DNA of 64,000 bases from Caldicellulosiruptor diazotrophicus (GCF_017347585.1 NZ_AP024480.1:1014001-1078000), one strand, 5' to 3'; shown: positions 29,159 through 39,277, counted from the stretch's first letter. Numbers and translations are program-made. The notes: generated by a model from the sequence alone, not told the origin.

Positions 29159-31708
29159 ATGCTGAACAATCTTAAAAGCTTTGAGAAAGGACTTTCTTTT
29201 AAAGAAGTTGAAGAAAATATGATAAAATATGGTATAAACGAGATTAAAATTGAAAAAAGAAAGAAACCTTTTTCAATGTTTTTAGACCAGTTCAAAGATA
29301 TTTTGGTTCTGATTTTAGCTGTATCAACGGCTTTATCATTTTTACTTGGCGAGTTTTTAGATGCTATTGTTATCTTTTTTCTTATAATTTTAAACGGAAC
29401 AATGGGATTTATTCAGGAATACAAAGCTGAAAGAGCTTTAGAATCATTAAAAAATTATATTTCGTACAAAGCCAAGGTCATAAGGGATGGGAAATTAGAA
29501 GTAATTGAAGCAAAATATGTAACAGTAGGTGACATTGTGGTTATTGAAGAGGGGGACAGAATTCCAGCTGATGGAGTATTAGTTGAAGGATATTCACTGA
29601 AGGTTGATGAATCTATCTTAACAGGTGAGTCTATAGCCGTGGATAAGGATGTTCACGATGAGAATAGGCTTTATATGGGCACATATGTAGTCAAAGGAAA
29701 GGGCTTAATGAGGGTTACTTCAATAGGCCTTAACACCAAAATGGGACAAATAGCAAAGGTACTTGGAGAAACACAGGAGATTAAAACACCTTTGCAAGTA
29801 AGATTAAACCAACTTGGTAAAATACTTGCTATAATTTGTATAGTTATATGTAGTATAATAGTAATAATGGGAATATTTAGAAAACAAAATATTTACGACA
29901 TGTTTATGATAGGAATAAGTTTAGCAGTTGCAGCAATTCCTGAAGGTCTTCCTGCTGTTGTAACAATTACCTTGGCAATCGGTGTTCAACGTATGGCAAA
30001 GAAAAATGCACTTGTAAGAAAGCTTTCATCTGTTGAGACCTTAGGGTGTGTAAATGTTATTTGTTCAGACAAAACAGGGACTTTGACAGAAAACAAGATG
30101 ACTGTGAAAAAAATAGAAACAGTCGACATGAGCATAGAGGTTGAAGGGTCAGGATATGATTTAAAAGGAAGGATTCTTTTAAATGGTCGAATTGTAAAGA
30201 ATCAGCTTCTTGATTATATAATGATGTGTGCTATAAATTGCAACAATGCAGAGTTAGAAAAAATTAGAAATGAATTAAAAACAAGTGGCGATCCAACTGA
30301 AATAGCCCTTTTGGTATTAGCAAAAAAATACAAAGAGTATATAAAAAAAGAAGAAAAAATAGCAGAAATACCATTCGATTCTAATAAACGATATATGGGT
30401 GTAATAGTAAGATATGGTGATAGCAACATTTTATTTGTTAAAGGCGCGTATGAAAGCTTGATTGGAAAATGCAAGTTTTATATGTGTCAAGATGGGGCCA
30501 TAAAAGAACTTACCTACCATGAAAAGAGGATAATTGCAAAAAAAAATGAACTAATGTGCAGTGCAGCATTGAGAGTTTTGCTTATGTGCATGAAGCTAAA
30601 TTCTCATGATGTAGAAGATATGGTATTTTTAGGACTTATAGGAATGATAGACCCACCAAAAAGAGGTGTCAAGCTGGCAATTAACAGGGCAAGAAAAGCT
30701 GGGGTTAAAACGGTTATGATAACAGGTGATCATAAACTTACAGCATTTGCAATAGCAAGGGAACTTGGAATTGCAGAAAGCTTAGAAGAGGTAGTCACAG
30801 GCGAAGAAGTTGAGAAAGATGAAAAGTTTATTGAAAAGAATATTGACAATATTTCGGTATTTGCAAGAGTAGATCCACTTTCTAAGCTAAAAATTGTAAA
30901 ACTTTTTAAAAGAAAAGAGAACATTGTTGCCATGACAGGTGATGGAGTAAATGACGCACCAGCAATCAAAGAAGCAGATATTGGTATTGCTATGGGAATT
31001 AGTGGGAGTGATGTTACAAAGGAAGCTGCTTCAATGATATTACTTGATGATAATTATGCCACAATTGTTCATGCTATTGAAGAAGGAAGAATTATCTATG
31101 ACAATATAAGAAAGTTTGTTAAATATCTTCTTGCTTGTAATATCGGCGAGGTATTGATAATGCTTTTCACTTCAATGTTAAATTTGCCAATTGCACTCTT
31201 GCCTATGCAAATTTTATGGATAAATCTTGTAACAGACGGGCTTCCAGCAGCAGCTCTTTCTCTATCCAAAGGTGATCAAGACTTAATGAGAAGACCACCA
31301 AGACCTAAAAAAGAAAGTCTTTTTGCAGGTGGACTAATGCAAGAAATAGTAATAAGAGGATTTTCAATTGGTATATTTGCAACCTTGGCGTTTTATTTAC
31401 CTCTTTTTAAAGGTTATGACCTTATAACAGCAAGAACTGTTGCATTTTCAACGCTTGTAATATCTCAACTCATTTTTGCATTTGAATGTTCGACAAATAA
31501 GAGGAATATATTTTCAATGTTGTTTGGAAACATATACCTTTTAATAGCTGTAATATCATCATTTGTTTTATTTTTACTGGTAATATATATACCACAGATG
31601 GGTATAGTATTTGGAGTAAGTCCCCTAAAAAGTCTAGAATGGGGTATCATCATAATCTGTTCATTATTTCCATCTTTGCTTCATAATATATTTGCAAAAA
31701 ATATCTAA
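29159..31708 (+). CDS. P-type Ca2+-transporting ATPase (P2A, SERCA/PacL-like)
   Basis: An 849-residue ion pump. It shows the actuator TGES motif (ILTGESIAVDKD), the phosphorylation site SDKTGTLTENKMT and the hinge MTGDGVNDAPAIKEADIG. M4 carries PEGLPAVVTITLAIG and M6 NLVTDGLPAAALSLSKGD, the arrangement of Ca2+ pumps rather than heavy-metal pumps; no CPx motif or metal-binding N-terminus is present. The ATG at 29159 follows GAGGATGG. It is divergent from the ABC exporter. Ion specificity is inferred from the M4/M6 motifs. Confidence 0.9.
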   Translation: MLNNLKSFEKGLSFKEVEENMIKYGINEIKIEKRKKPFSMFLDQFKDILVLILAVSTALSFLLGEFLDAIVIFFLIILNGTMGFIQEYKAERALESLKNYISYKAKVIRDGKLEVIEAKYVTVGDIVVIEEGDRIPADGVLVEGYSLKVDESILTGESIAVDKDVHDENRLYMGTYVVKGKGLMRVTSIGLNTKMGQIAKVLGETQEIKTPLQVRLNQLGKILAIICIVICSIIVIMGIFRKQNIYDMFMIGISLAVAAIPEGLPAVVTITLAIGVQRMAKKNALVRKLSSVETLGCVNVICSDKTGTLTENKMTVKKIETVDMSIEVEGSGYDLKGRILLNGRIVKNQLLDYIMMCAINCNNAELEKIRNELKTSGDPTEIALLVLAKKYKEYIKKEEKIAEIPFDSNKRYMGVIVRYGDSNILFVKGAYESLIGKCKFYMCQDGAIKELTYHEKRIIAKKNELMCSAALRVLLMCMKLNSHDVEDMVFLGLIGMIDPPKRGVKLAINRARKAGVKTVMITGDHKLTAFAIARELGIAESLEEVVTGEEVEKDEKFIEKNIDNISVFARVDPLSKLKIVKLFKRKENIVAMTGDGVNDAPAIKEADIGIAMGISGSDVTKEAASMILLDDNYATIVHAIEEGRIIYDNIRKFVKYLLACNIGEVLIMLFTSMLNLPIALLPMQILWINLVTDGLPAAALSLSKGDQDLMRRPPRPKKESLFAGGLMQEIVIRGFSIGIFATLAFYLPLFKGYDLITARTVAFSTLVISQLIFAFECSTNKRNIFSMLFGNIYLLIAVISSFVLFLLVIYIPQMGIVFGVSPLKSLEWGIIIICSLFPSLLHNIFAKNI

Positions 31709-31794
31709 AGTGATAAAATTGAATGAGAAAGTTACTTGATAAAGAAATAACATTTGGAATTAAAATCATTAATAGAAAGGAGAATGCCAAACAA

Positions 31795-33447
31795 ATGAAA
31801 ATTGTTATAATTGGTGGAGTTGCAGCTGGAGCATCCGCAGCCACAAAAGCTAGAAGAACAAACGAACATGCTCAAATTGTGTTACTTGAGCAGGGAGAAT
31901 ATGTATCATTTGCAAACTGCGGTCTTCCGTACTATGTTGGTGGAACAATCCCAAAAAGAGATAGCTTACTTGTTGTAAGAGAAGAGTTATTTAGAAAAAG
32001 ATATAACATTGATGTTCGTACGTTATCCCAGGCTATTAAAATTAACAGAAGTAAGAAAACAGTAACTGTTTTAGACAAAAGAAATAATACAACATATGAA
32101 GAAAGCTATGACAAGTTAATCATTGCAACAGGTGCAAGACCTTTTGTTTTGCCTTTTTTGAAAGATTGCAAAAACTCTTATACATGTTTTACACTTTACG
32201 ATGTTGATGGAATAAAAGAGACTTTTTCTACAACTCCAATTAGAAAAGCAGTTATAATTGGAGCTGGCTATATTGGCATGGAACTTGCTGAACAATTAAA
32301 TCTTCTGGGTTTGGATTGTACTATTGTTGAACTGAAAAGTTCTATTTTGCCTCAGTTTGACAAAGAGATGACAAACCCTGTTGTGTATACATTAAAAGAA
32401 AAAGGCATTAATATAAAAACAGGAGTATCTGTGGTTGATGCAGATGTTTCTGACGGAGTTGCAAAAAAGTTAAAACTTTCAAATGGTGAAGAGGTAGAAT
32501 GCGATATTGTTTTTCAGACAGCAGGTGTGATACCAAATGTTGAACTTGCAAGAGAAGCTGGTCTTGAGGTGAACAGAGGAATTGTAGTAAATAGCAAAAT
32601 GCAGACCTCTGACCCTGACATTTATGCAGCTGGCGATGCTGTTGAAGTAAAAAGTATTATCACAGGCAAAAATGTATGGATTCCTTTGGCAGGACCAGCA
32701 AACAAACAGGGAAGAGTTGCTGGGTGCAATGCAGCAGGTGGAAACTTGGAATTCAAAGGGGTAATAGGCAGTTCTATTATCAAGGTATTTGACTGGGCTT
32801 TGGCAAAGGTTGGGCTTAGTGAAGCAGAGTGTAAAGACCAAGGACTTGATTATAATGTGACTATTGTTCATCCTCTCCATCATGCAGGCTACTATCCAGG
32901 TGGCAAACAACTAACAATAAAACTTATATTTGACAATTCAAATGGAAAAATTTATGGAGCACAAGTTATTGGTAAGGAAGGAGTTGACAAAAGAGCAGAT
33001 GTTATTGCAACTGCAATATATGCAGGTTTGACGGTATTTGACCTAGAAAATCTTGACCTTGTTTATGCGCCACCATTTTCATCTGCAAAAGACCCTGTTA
33101 TAATGGCTGGTATGACAGCTTCTAATATAATTCGTGGAGAGGTAAAAAATGTTTTACCAGACAAAGTGTTTGAGTTTCTTGAAAATCCAGAGTATCTTAT
33201 CTTAGATGTAAGAACACCTGAAGAGTACGAGTTTGGACATATAAAGGGAGCGATAAATATCCCTGTGGATGATCTGAGGTCAAGGCTAAACGAACTTCCG
33301 AAAGACAAAAAGATTATAGTTTATTGTGGTGTTGGATTTAGGTCATATCACGGATGTTTGATTTTAAAGGGAAGTGGTTTTGAATGTTTAAATATGAGTG
33401 GTGGATGGACATCATGGAAAATGTATTATCCTGATATGGTAGAGTAA
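31795..33447 (+). CDS. CoA-disulfide reductase with C-terminal rhodanese domain
   Basis: A flavoprotein of about 550 residues. It has an FAD motif (IVIIGGVAAGASAATKARR), the single redox Cys in SFANCGLPYYVGG and an NAD(P)H motif (KAVIIGAGYIGMELAEQL). A C-terminal rhodanese domain (about 455-550) carries the active Cys in IVYCGVGFRSYHG. The fusion is known as CoADR-RHD and is linked to CoA-disulfide, persulfide or polysulfide reduction. ATG 31795 follows AAAGGAG; an upstream ATG (31723) gives a non-conserved extension. It is placed between the Ca2+ pump and ispD. Confidence 0.92.
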   Translation: MKIVIIGGVAAGASAATKARRTNEHAQIVLLEQGEYVSFANCGLPYYVGGTIPKRDSLLVVREELFRKRYNIDVRTLSQAIKINRSKKTVTVLDKRNNTTYEESYDKLIIATGARPFVLPFLKDCKNSYTCFTLYDVDGIKETFSTTPIRKAVIIGAGYIGMELAEQLNLLGLDCTIVELKSSILPQFDKEMTNPVVYTLKEKGINIKTGVSVVDADVSDGVAKKLKLSNGEEVECDIVFQTAGVIPNVELAREAGLEVNRGIVVNSKMQTSDPDIYAAGDAVEVKSIITGKNVWIPLAGPANKQGRVAGCNAAGGNLEFKGVIGSSIIKVFDWALAKVGLSEAECKDQGLDYNVTIVHPLHHAGYYPGGKQLTIKLIFDNSNGKIYGAQVIGKEGVDKRADVIATAIYAGLTVFDLENLDLVYAPPFSSAKDPVIMAGMTASNIIRGEVKNVLPDKVFEFLENPEYLILDVRTPEEYEFGHIKGAINIPVDDLRSRLNELPKDKKIIVYCGVGFRSYHGCLILKGSGFECLNMSGGWTSWKMYYPDMVE

Positions 33448-33461
33448 CTGGAGGGAAAAGA

Positions 33462-34139
33462 GTGAAAACATGTGCTATTTTGTGTGCAGCAGGCAAAGGC
33501 ACAAGGTTTGGGGGGAATACCCCCAAACAATTTTTGTTTTTAAAGGGTAAAATGATTGTTGAATATTCTCTGGAAGTTTTTGAGAAATCACACTTTATTG
33601 ATAAAGTCGTGTTACTTGTACCTCAAGGTTTTGAAGATATTGCAAAATATTTAAAGAATAAATTTAACAAGATTATTTCTTGGGATTATGGAGGAAAAGA
33701 GAGAGCAGACACAGTAAAAAGGGGATTGGAAATTTTAAAAGGTGAATGTGATGTTGTTGCAATCCACGATGCTGCAAGACCTTTTATCACTTTACAGCTA
33801 ATTGAAAAGCTTGTAAAAGAGGTTAAGTTTCATTTTGCAGTGGCACCTGGGATTTTGGCAAATGATACTGTAAAGTTTGTAGAGGATGGTTACATACAAA
33901 ATACATTGCCACGATCTAATATATGTTTGATACAAACACCTCAAGTTTTTAAATTTGATTTAATATACAGAGGATATGAGATGTTTAAAAATGAATTTTT
34001 CACAGATGACCTTCAGTATGTTGAGCAGTTAGGTATAAAGCCTAAGATAGTTGAAAATAGCAAGATAAATTTCAAAATAACAACGAAAGAAGATCTTATG
34101 ATAGCAGAGGCTATTGTGGAAAAGGGATATTGGTATTAA
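33462..34139 (+). CDS. ispD: 2-C-methyl-D-erythritol 4-phosphate cytidylyltransferase
   Basis: Third step of the non-mevalonate isoprenoid pathway (CTP + MEP to CDP-ME). The 225-residue protein shows the CTP loop CAAGKGTRFGGNTPKQF, GGKERADTVKRGLE, AIHDAARPF and the late TPQVFKFDLI...TDD. The GTG at 33462 has GGAGGG upstream. ispF is not adjacent, although ispD-ispF pairs are common, and the next enzyme gene ispE is about 15 kb upstream. Confidence 0.94.
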   Translation: MKTCAILCAAGKGTRFGGNTPKQFLFLKGKMIVEYSLEVFEKSHFIDKVVLLVPQGFEDIAKYLKNKFNKIISWDYGGKERADTVKRGLEILKGECDVVAIHDAARPFITLQLIEKLVKEVKFHFAVAPGILANDTVKFVEDGYIQNTLPRSNICLIQTPQVFKFDLIYRGYEMFKNEFFTDDLQYVEQLGIKPKIVENSKINFKITTKEDLMIAEAIVEKGYWY

Positions 34140-34186
34140 AATATATTTTGAAAAGTTTTATAACTTTTTAAAAAGGTTGTGAGGCT

Positions 34187-34996
34187 GTGAAGGTATATGC
34201 TTTAGTTGGACCAAGTGGTACAGGTAAAAGCTATAAGGCAATAGTGGTTGCAAAAATGCTGGGAGCAAGCGCTATAATAGACGATGGTATTTTAGTTTAC
34301 AACTCAAAACTTGTTGCTGGAAAATCTGCAAAGAAAGAACCTACATATTTGGCTTCGGTTAGAAGAGCACTTTTTATGGAAGCTGAACATGCAAATGAGG
34401 TAAAAAAGGCCATAAAGGATTTAAACATTGATTCTATTTTAATTTTAGCTACATCCAAACAGATGGCACAGATGATAGCAAAAAGATTGGAATTGGGAAC
34501 TATTGAAAGGTTTGTTGATATCAAGGAAGTTTCAAGCGACCTTGAGATAAAAAAAGCAATAACCATGCGAAATAAAGAAGGAAAACACGTTGTACCTGTT
34601 CCAACTTTTGAAATAAAAAAAGACTTTTCTGGTTTGCTGATATATCCTTTAAAACTTTTTAAGAGAATTAACCTCAACGATTATATTGTTGCCGAAAAGA
34701 CGATAGTAAGGCCTACCTTTAGCTATTTGGGCGAATATACTATTTCAGAAAATGTCTTGATTGCGTATGTTCGAGGAGTTATTAAAAAAAGCAAAGATAT
34801 TACTAAGATACTTTCAATTGACCTTGCTATCAAGAATAATCTGTTGTATATAAAGATTGAGGTTATATTAAAATTTGGTTGCAACATAAAATCTATACTT
34901 GAAGAACTACAAAGAGAGATAAAAAAGGAGATAGAATATTATACCTCAATAAATGTAGAGTATATTCACATCATTGCTAAAGGAATACAAGTGTAG
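34187..34996 (+). CDS. P-loop NTPase fused to an Asp23/Gls24-like domain
   Basis: The 269-residue protein starts with a P-loop at the extreme N-terminus (YALVGPSGTGKSYKAIVVAKML). A nucleoside-kinase-like region continues to about residue 150. The C-terminal ~100 residues (GEYTISENVLIAYVRGVIKKSKDI ... EYIHIIAKGIQV) resemble Asp23/Gls24 envelope-stress proteins, including the late V-x-V-x-x-I-x-I strand. GTG start behind AGGTTGTGAGG. There is no signal peptide. The fusion is visible; its function is unknown to me. Confidence 0.75.
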   Translation: MKVYALVGPSGTGKSYKAIVVAKMLGASAIIDDGILVYNSKLVAGKSAKKEPTYLASVRRALFMEAEHANEVKKAIKDLNIDSILILATSKQMAQMIAKRLELGTIERFVDIKEVSSDLEIKKAITMRNKEGKHVVPVPTFEIKKDFSGLLIYPLKLFKRINLNDYIVAEKTIVRPTFSYLGEYTISENVLIAYVRGVIKKSKDITKILSIDLAIKNNLLYIKIEVILKFGCNIKSILEELQREIKKEIEYYTSINVEYIHIIAKGIQV

Positions 34997-35004
34997 AGAT
35001 ATTT

Positions 35005-35763
35005 TTACTTGTATTTTCCAAGTTTTTCAGTGGCATTCAGTAGAGAGTTTCTTATTTCTTCGGTTACAGTATTATTGGCATTTCGATAGTCAAACTGTTT
35101 GTTAAAGTCACAAACGTTTATATAAATTCGGGAAAGATTATCAAGCTCAATTTTGCAAATTTTTTCGACAAAGTTATTAAATTCTTTTCCAGACATATGG
35201 TCTATGGAGTATTTTAAAAGTTCATTAAAATGATGTAAGCAAAATCCTTTTGAAGAAAGAACTTTTTGCTGAAATTCTTTCTGGTTTTTCCACATGAAAA
35301 AGAATACTTCAAAGTAATTTTTCATCCTTGATTGAATTCTTTCACAGATAATACATTGAGTAGAAAGATTTTCTAAGTATTGGATTATATCTGTTAATTT
35401 GTTTTTGTTCAAATTATGATTGCCAAAAAGTTTTTTGATAAACCTTTCTTTTTGTTGCGATGTTGGTTCTGAAAGATTAAAATATATAAGATTTTCAAGA
35501 TGTTTTTTTATCTCATTGAGATGAGTTTCCAATATAAGTCCGTAAGGAAGCTTATTTTTTTGTTCAAGCAACATATGAAAATGTCTTCTGCAAAACCCTT
35601 TTTTGTTTGTCTCTATTCTTGTATCAACCTCCATAACACTTTCTCCAAGCACAATTTCAATACATTGTTTTTCAAAATTGTTTTCAAGGTAACAAAAAGC
35701 ACATTCGCAATTTATCGAGAAAGCATCATTGACAGGAATCATATATATCTTTTCGTTTCCCAT
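35005..35763 (-). CDS. CxxC protein, DUF6062-like, probably metal-binding
   Basis: A 252-residue cytoplasmic protein with two copies of a Cys pattern: ECAFCYLE...GFCRRHFHMLL near the N-terminus and QCIICERI...GFCLHHFNELL in the second half. Each has C-x2-C followed after about 45-75 residues by GFCxxHF. This looks like an internal duplication that could bind zinc or an Fe-S cluster. AAGGAG lies in front of the ATG at 35763. It is convergent with the P-loop/Asp23 gene and divergent from the Lon-like gene. The family assignment (DUF6062) is from memory; function unknown. Confidence 0.65.
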   Translation of the reverse strand: MGNEKIYMIPVNDAFSINCECAFCYLENNFEKQCIEIVLGESVMEVDTRIETNKKGFCRRHFHMLLEQKNKLPYGLILETHLNEIKKHLENLIYFNLSEPTSQQKERFIKKLFGNHNLNKNKLTDIIQYLENLSTQCIICERIQSRMKNYFEVFFFMWKNQKEFQQKVLSSKGFCLHHFNELLKYSIDHMSGKEFNNFVEKICKIELDNLSRIYINVCDFNKQFDYRNANNTVTEEIRNSLLNATEKLGKYK

Positions 35764-35940
35764 TTAAATCCAACTCCTTATATTTTTTCATTTTATTAAT
35801 TGTTACCATTTTTAAAATAGTTCATAACATTTATTTTACAGCCATTTTCTCATTCTAACAACAAAGTTTTTTATAAAAAAGAATAAATATCTTAAAAAAG
35901 GGTATAAAATTTTTAAGGCAAAACTATAAAGATGGAGTGA

Positions 35941-38310
35941 ATGTTTATGAAACTTACACCAGATAAATTAAAAAGGAATGTAGATTTATCCAATTTTGAA
36001 TTTATAACCACAAATGAGATAGAACCTTTGAACACGATAATTGGGCAAGAAAGAGCCAAAAGAGCATTTGAATTTGGATTGAGTGTTACTACAAAAGGAT
36101 ACAACATTTACATGTGTGGTCCCACAGGTACAGGTAAGACAAGTTTTGCTGAAAATTATTTAAAGGAGATATCAAAAAACAAACCTGCTCCGAACGACTG
36201 GGTCTATGTCTATAACTTTGTCAATCCAGATTCACCTATTGCAATATCTCTTCCGAATGGAATGGGTAAGGTTTTTAAGAAAGATATGGCAGATTTTTTG
36301 GAGTATGTAATTAATGATTTAAAGAAGGTTTTTAATAGTGAGGAATATGAAAATGATAAAAACAATATTTACAATGAGTACCAGGAAAAGAGGACACAGC
36401 TTTTAGATAGGTTAGCTGAAGAAGCAAGGGAATATGATTTTGAGATAAAGTATACACCAAGTGGTGTGTATTTCATTCCTATTGTAAATGGTAGAGCGAT
36501 TTCGGAAGAAGAATATCCTGAGTTAGAGAAATCTATTAGAGACGAAATAGAAAGAAAGGTAAAAAAGCTTCAACTTGAAACACAAGAAGTTTTAAAAAAA
36601 ATAAAGATGCTTGAAAAAGAATTGAAAGAGAGAATAAAAGAACTACAAAAAAGGATAGCTGTCTTTACAATAAGTCATTATGTATATGAAATCAGAAACA
36701 AGTATAAAGATAACATAAAGATTTTGGATTATATTGATAGCGTAATGGATGACATTATAGAAAATCTTGATGACTTTTTAGACAAAGAAGAGGAAGATTC
36801 ACAATTTCCTTTACAATTTGTTCCATACAAAAAGATCTCAAGACTTGATAAATATAAAGTTAATGTAATTGTTGACAATTCAGAATTAAATGGTGCTCCT
36901 GTTGTTTATGAAGTAAATCCCACCTATTACAATCTCATAGGTAAAATTGAATATGATAACGAGATGGGTAACATCCTTGTTACAGACTACACAAAAATCA
37001 AGGCTGGAGCGATTCACAGAGCAAACGGGGGATATCTTATCCTTCAGGCCAAGGATTTGCTGAGTTATCCACAAGCATGGGAAGCCTTGAAAAGAGTACT
37101 AAAAACAGGTCAGATATTCATTGAAAATCTAAAGGATATTTACGGACTTTTTATATCCCCTTCTTTAAAACCAGAACCTATACCAGTTGATTTGAAAGTG
37201 ATTTTAATTGGCAGTGAGTATATTTATAACATCTTATACACATACGACGAAGATTTTAAAAAGCTTTTCAAGATTAAAGCTGATTTTGACAACGAAATGG
37301 ATTACAATCAAGATAATCTCTATAAGATGATTCAGTTTATTAGTTCATTTTGTAAAAATGAAAATGCTATGCCATTTTCAAAAGATGCTGTCGAGAAAGT
37401 AATTGAATATTCCTGTAGACTTGTTGAGAATCAGGAAAAGCTTTCAACGCGGTTTAATGAAATTGTTGAAATATTGGCAGAAGCTAACACTTGGGCAGAA
37501 CTTGAAGGAAGCAATGTGGTGAAGAAGGAACATGTGAGTAAAGCAATTTGCGAAAAAGAATACAGAAGTGCAAAATATGAGGAAAAAATAAATAGGATGA
37601 TTGAGGAAGGTACTATTCTGGTTGATGTGGATGGCTACAAGGTAGGGCAAATAAATGCTCTTGCGATTTTGGATGTTGGTGACTATGTTTTTGGCAAACC
37701 TTCTTTAATAACAGTTACCACAAGTAGCGGAAGAAGTGGTATAATAAATATTGAACGTGAAGTACAAATGTCTGGTAAAACTCATAGCAAAGGTATTTTA
37801 ATTATCTCAGGATATATTTCTCAACTGTTTGCTCAAGATATGCCACTTGCTTTAAACGCTGCTATATGCTTTGAACAGCTATATTCTGGCATTGAAGGTG
37901 ATTCTGCATCAGCAGCTGAACTTTGTGCGCTGCTTTCAGCCTTGAGCAATGTACCAATTTATCAGGGGATAGCAATTACAGGTTCTGTAAACCAAAAGGG
38001 GGTTATTCAGCCTGTTGGTGGTGTGACAAAAAAGATAGAAGGTTTTTATTATGTTTGCAAGAAAAAGGGTTTAAATGGCAAGCAGGGTGTTATAATTCCA
38101 CATCAAAATATTAAAAATTTAGTATTGTGTGACGAGGTGGTAGAGGAAGTTAGGAAAGAAAATTTTCATATATGGGCAGTAAAATCAATAGATGAGGCTG
38201 TTGAGATTTTGACAGGTAAAAAGTTTAATGAAGTAGTACTTTTGGCAAAACAAAAGTTAAAAAAATACTTAGATAATTTAGTGAGTATTAGTGATAAAAA
38301 AGATGAGTAA
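35941..38310 (+). CDS. Lon-like ATP-dependent protease (LonB/YcbZ type)
   Basis: A 789-residue AAA+ serine protease of COG1067 that lacks the LAN N-terminal domain of classical Lon. It has Walker A GPTGTGKTSFAENYL (about 60), a long coiled-coil insertion (about 190-260), a C-terminal AAA part, and then the Lon protease domain. The catalytic Ser is in EGDSASAAELCALLSAL and the Lys in GGVTKKIEGFYYV. GGAG is 3 bases from ATG 35941 but 9 from ATG 35947, so the true start may be two codons later. No membrane segment is evident, unlike archaeal LonB. Confidence 0.9.
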   Translation: MFMKLTPDKLKRNVDLSNFEFITTNEIEPLNTIIGQERAKRAFEFGLSVTTKGYNIYMCGPTGTGKTSFAENYLKEISKNKPAPNDWVYVYNFVNPDSPIAISLPNGMGKVFKKDMADFLEYVINDLKKVFNSEEYENDKNNIYNEYQEKRTQLLDRLAEEAREYDFEIKYTPSGVYFIPIVNGRAISEEEYPELEKSIRDEIERKVKKLQLETQEVLKKIKMLEKELKERIKELQKRIAVFTISHYVYEIRNKYKDNIKILDYIDSVMDDIIENLDDFLDKEEEDSQFPLQFVPYKKISRLDKYKVNVIVDNSELNGAPVVYEVNPTYYNLIGKIEYDNEMGNILVTDYTKIKAGAIHRANGGYLILQAKDLLSYPQAWEALKRVLKTGQIFIENLKDIYGLFISPSLKPEPIPVDLKVILIGSEYIYNILYTYDEDFKKLFKIKADFDNEMDYNQDNLYKMIQFISSFCKNENAMPFSKDAVEKVIEYSCRLVENQEKLSTRFNEIVEILAEANTWAELEGSNVVKKEHVSKAICEKEYRSAKYEEKINRMIEEGTILVDVDGYKVGQINALAILDVGDYVFGKPSLITVTTSSGRSGIINIEREVQMSGKTHSKGILIISGYISQLFAQDMPLALNAAICFEQLYSGIEGDSASAAELCALLSALSNVPIYQGIAITGSVNQKGVIQPVGGVTKKIEGFYYVCKKKGLNGKQGVIIPHQNIKNLVLCDEVVEEVRKENFHIWAVKSIDEAVEILTGKKFNEVVLLAKQKLKKYLDNLVSISDKKDE

Positions 38311-38330
38311 GAAAGGAGAGATATTTTGAG

Positions 38331-38843
38331 ATGTCTATGGATATGTTGGAAGTTTTAAAATCTCGAAGAAGTATCAGAAAATATAAAAAAAATATGGCTA
38401 TCGATAAAGAAGTTATTGAAAAGATAATTGATGCTGCAAGATTTGCGCCTACTGCAAGAGGAAATGAAGGTTGGGAATTTGTTGTGGTAACAGACGAAGA
38501 TGTAAAAAGACAAATTGCTCAAAAAGCTCGATATGGCAAATTTATAGAAGATGCCTCTTGCTGTGTTGCTGTGCTTTATGAAAAAGATTTCGAATATATT
38601 TTAGAAGATATGTCAGCGGCAACAACGTACATTTTAATAGCTGCAAAAGCCTTAGGTCTTGGAAGTTGTTGGGTTGCAAGCTATAAAAAGGAGCATTCGG
38701 AAGATGTCAAGAGGCTGCTAAATGTTCCAGACGATTTAGAACTATGTGCACTCATTGCAATAGGTTATGCTGATGAAGAACCTGTAAGAAACAAAAAGCC
38801 CCTATCTTCAATACTTCACTGGAACAAGTACCAAAGAAAATAA
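38331..38843 (+). CDS. Nitroreductase family protein
   Basis: A 170-residue FMN-dependent oxidoreductase fold. It has the N-terminal SRRSIRKYK phosphate-binding motif and the segment ARFAPTARGNEGWEFVVVT. The GLGSCWVASY motif follows and the C-terminal GYADEEPVRNKKPLS is typical. AAAGGAGAG lies 10 bases before the ATG. It follows the Lon-like gene by 20 bp and precedes yjbQ by 19 bp, so the three may share a transcript. The physiological substrate is unknown. Confidence 0.9.
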   Translation: MSMDMLEVLKSRRSIRKYKKNMAIDKEVIEKIIDAARFAPTARGNEGWEFVVVTDEDVKRQIAQKARYGKFIEDASCCVAVLYEKDFEYILEDMSAATTYILIAAKALGLGSCWVASYKKEHSEDVKRLLNVPDDLELCALIAIGYADEEPVRNKKPLSSILHWNKYQRK

Positions 38844-38862
38844 TACGGGAGGGAATTTCTAA

Positions 38863-39255
38863 TTGTTTAGGGAAATTGAGATAAGAACAAAAGAGAGAGT
38901 TGACTTTATTGATATCACAAGTAAGCTTAAAGAAATTATTAGACAATCTAATATTGAAGAGGGACTAATGACAGTATTTGTTCCACATACAACTGCAGGC
39001 ATTACACTCAATGAACATGCTGACCCGTCAGTTGTAAGTGATATAAAAAAGCAGCTTGAAAAGTTAGTACCAGTGAACAATGGGTATAGCCATAATGAGG
39101 GTAATTCTGATGCGCATATAAAGGCAAGCATAATAGGTTCATCAGTCAATATTATAATTCGAAATGGTGAGATGATGCTCGGTACATGGCAAGGGGTGTT
39201 CTTTTGTGAGTTTGATGGACCAAGGAGAAGAAAGATATATGTGTATATAAAATAA
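38863..39255 (+). CDS. YjbQ/UPF0047 family protein
   Basis: A 130-residue protein with the family core VFVPHTTAGITLNEHADPSV, then the HNEGNSDAHIKASIIGSS segment and a terminal GTWQGVFFCEFDGPRRRKIYV. The conserved His residues suggest a metal/phosphate site. Some members show weak thiamine-phosphate synthase activity. TTG start at 38863 behind GGGAGGG. It is the last gene before the tRNA-Leu array. Confidence 0.9.
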   Translation: MFREIEIRTKERVDFIDITSKLKEIIRQSNIEEGLMTVFVPHTTAGITLNEHADPSVVSDIKKQLEKLVPVNNGYSHNEGNSDAHIKASIIGSSVNIIIRNGEMMLGTWQGVFFCEFDGPRRRKIYVYIK

Positions 39256-39277
39256 TTTCGTAAAGTAAACTTTTATG

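Noticed and set aside
34187-34996. Adenylate or shikimate kinase
   Set aside because: Only the P-loop is shared; the lid and substrate motifs are absent and the C-terminal half is of another type.
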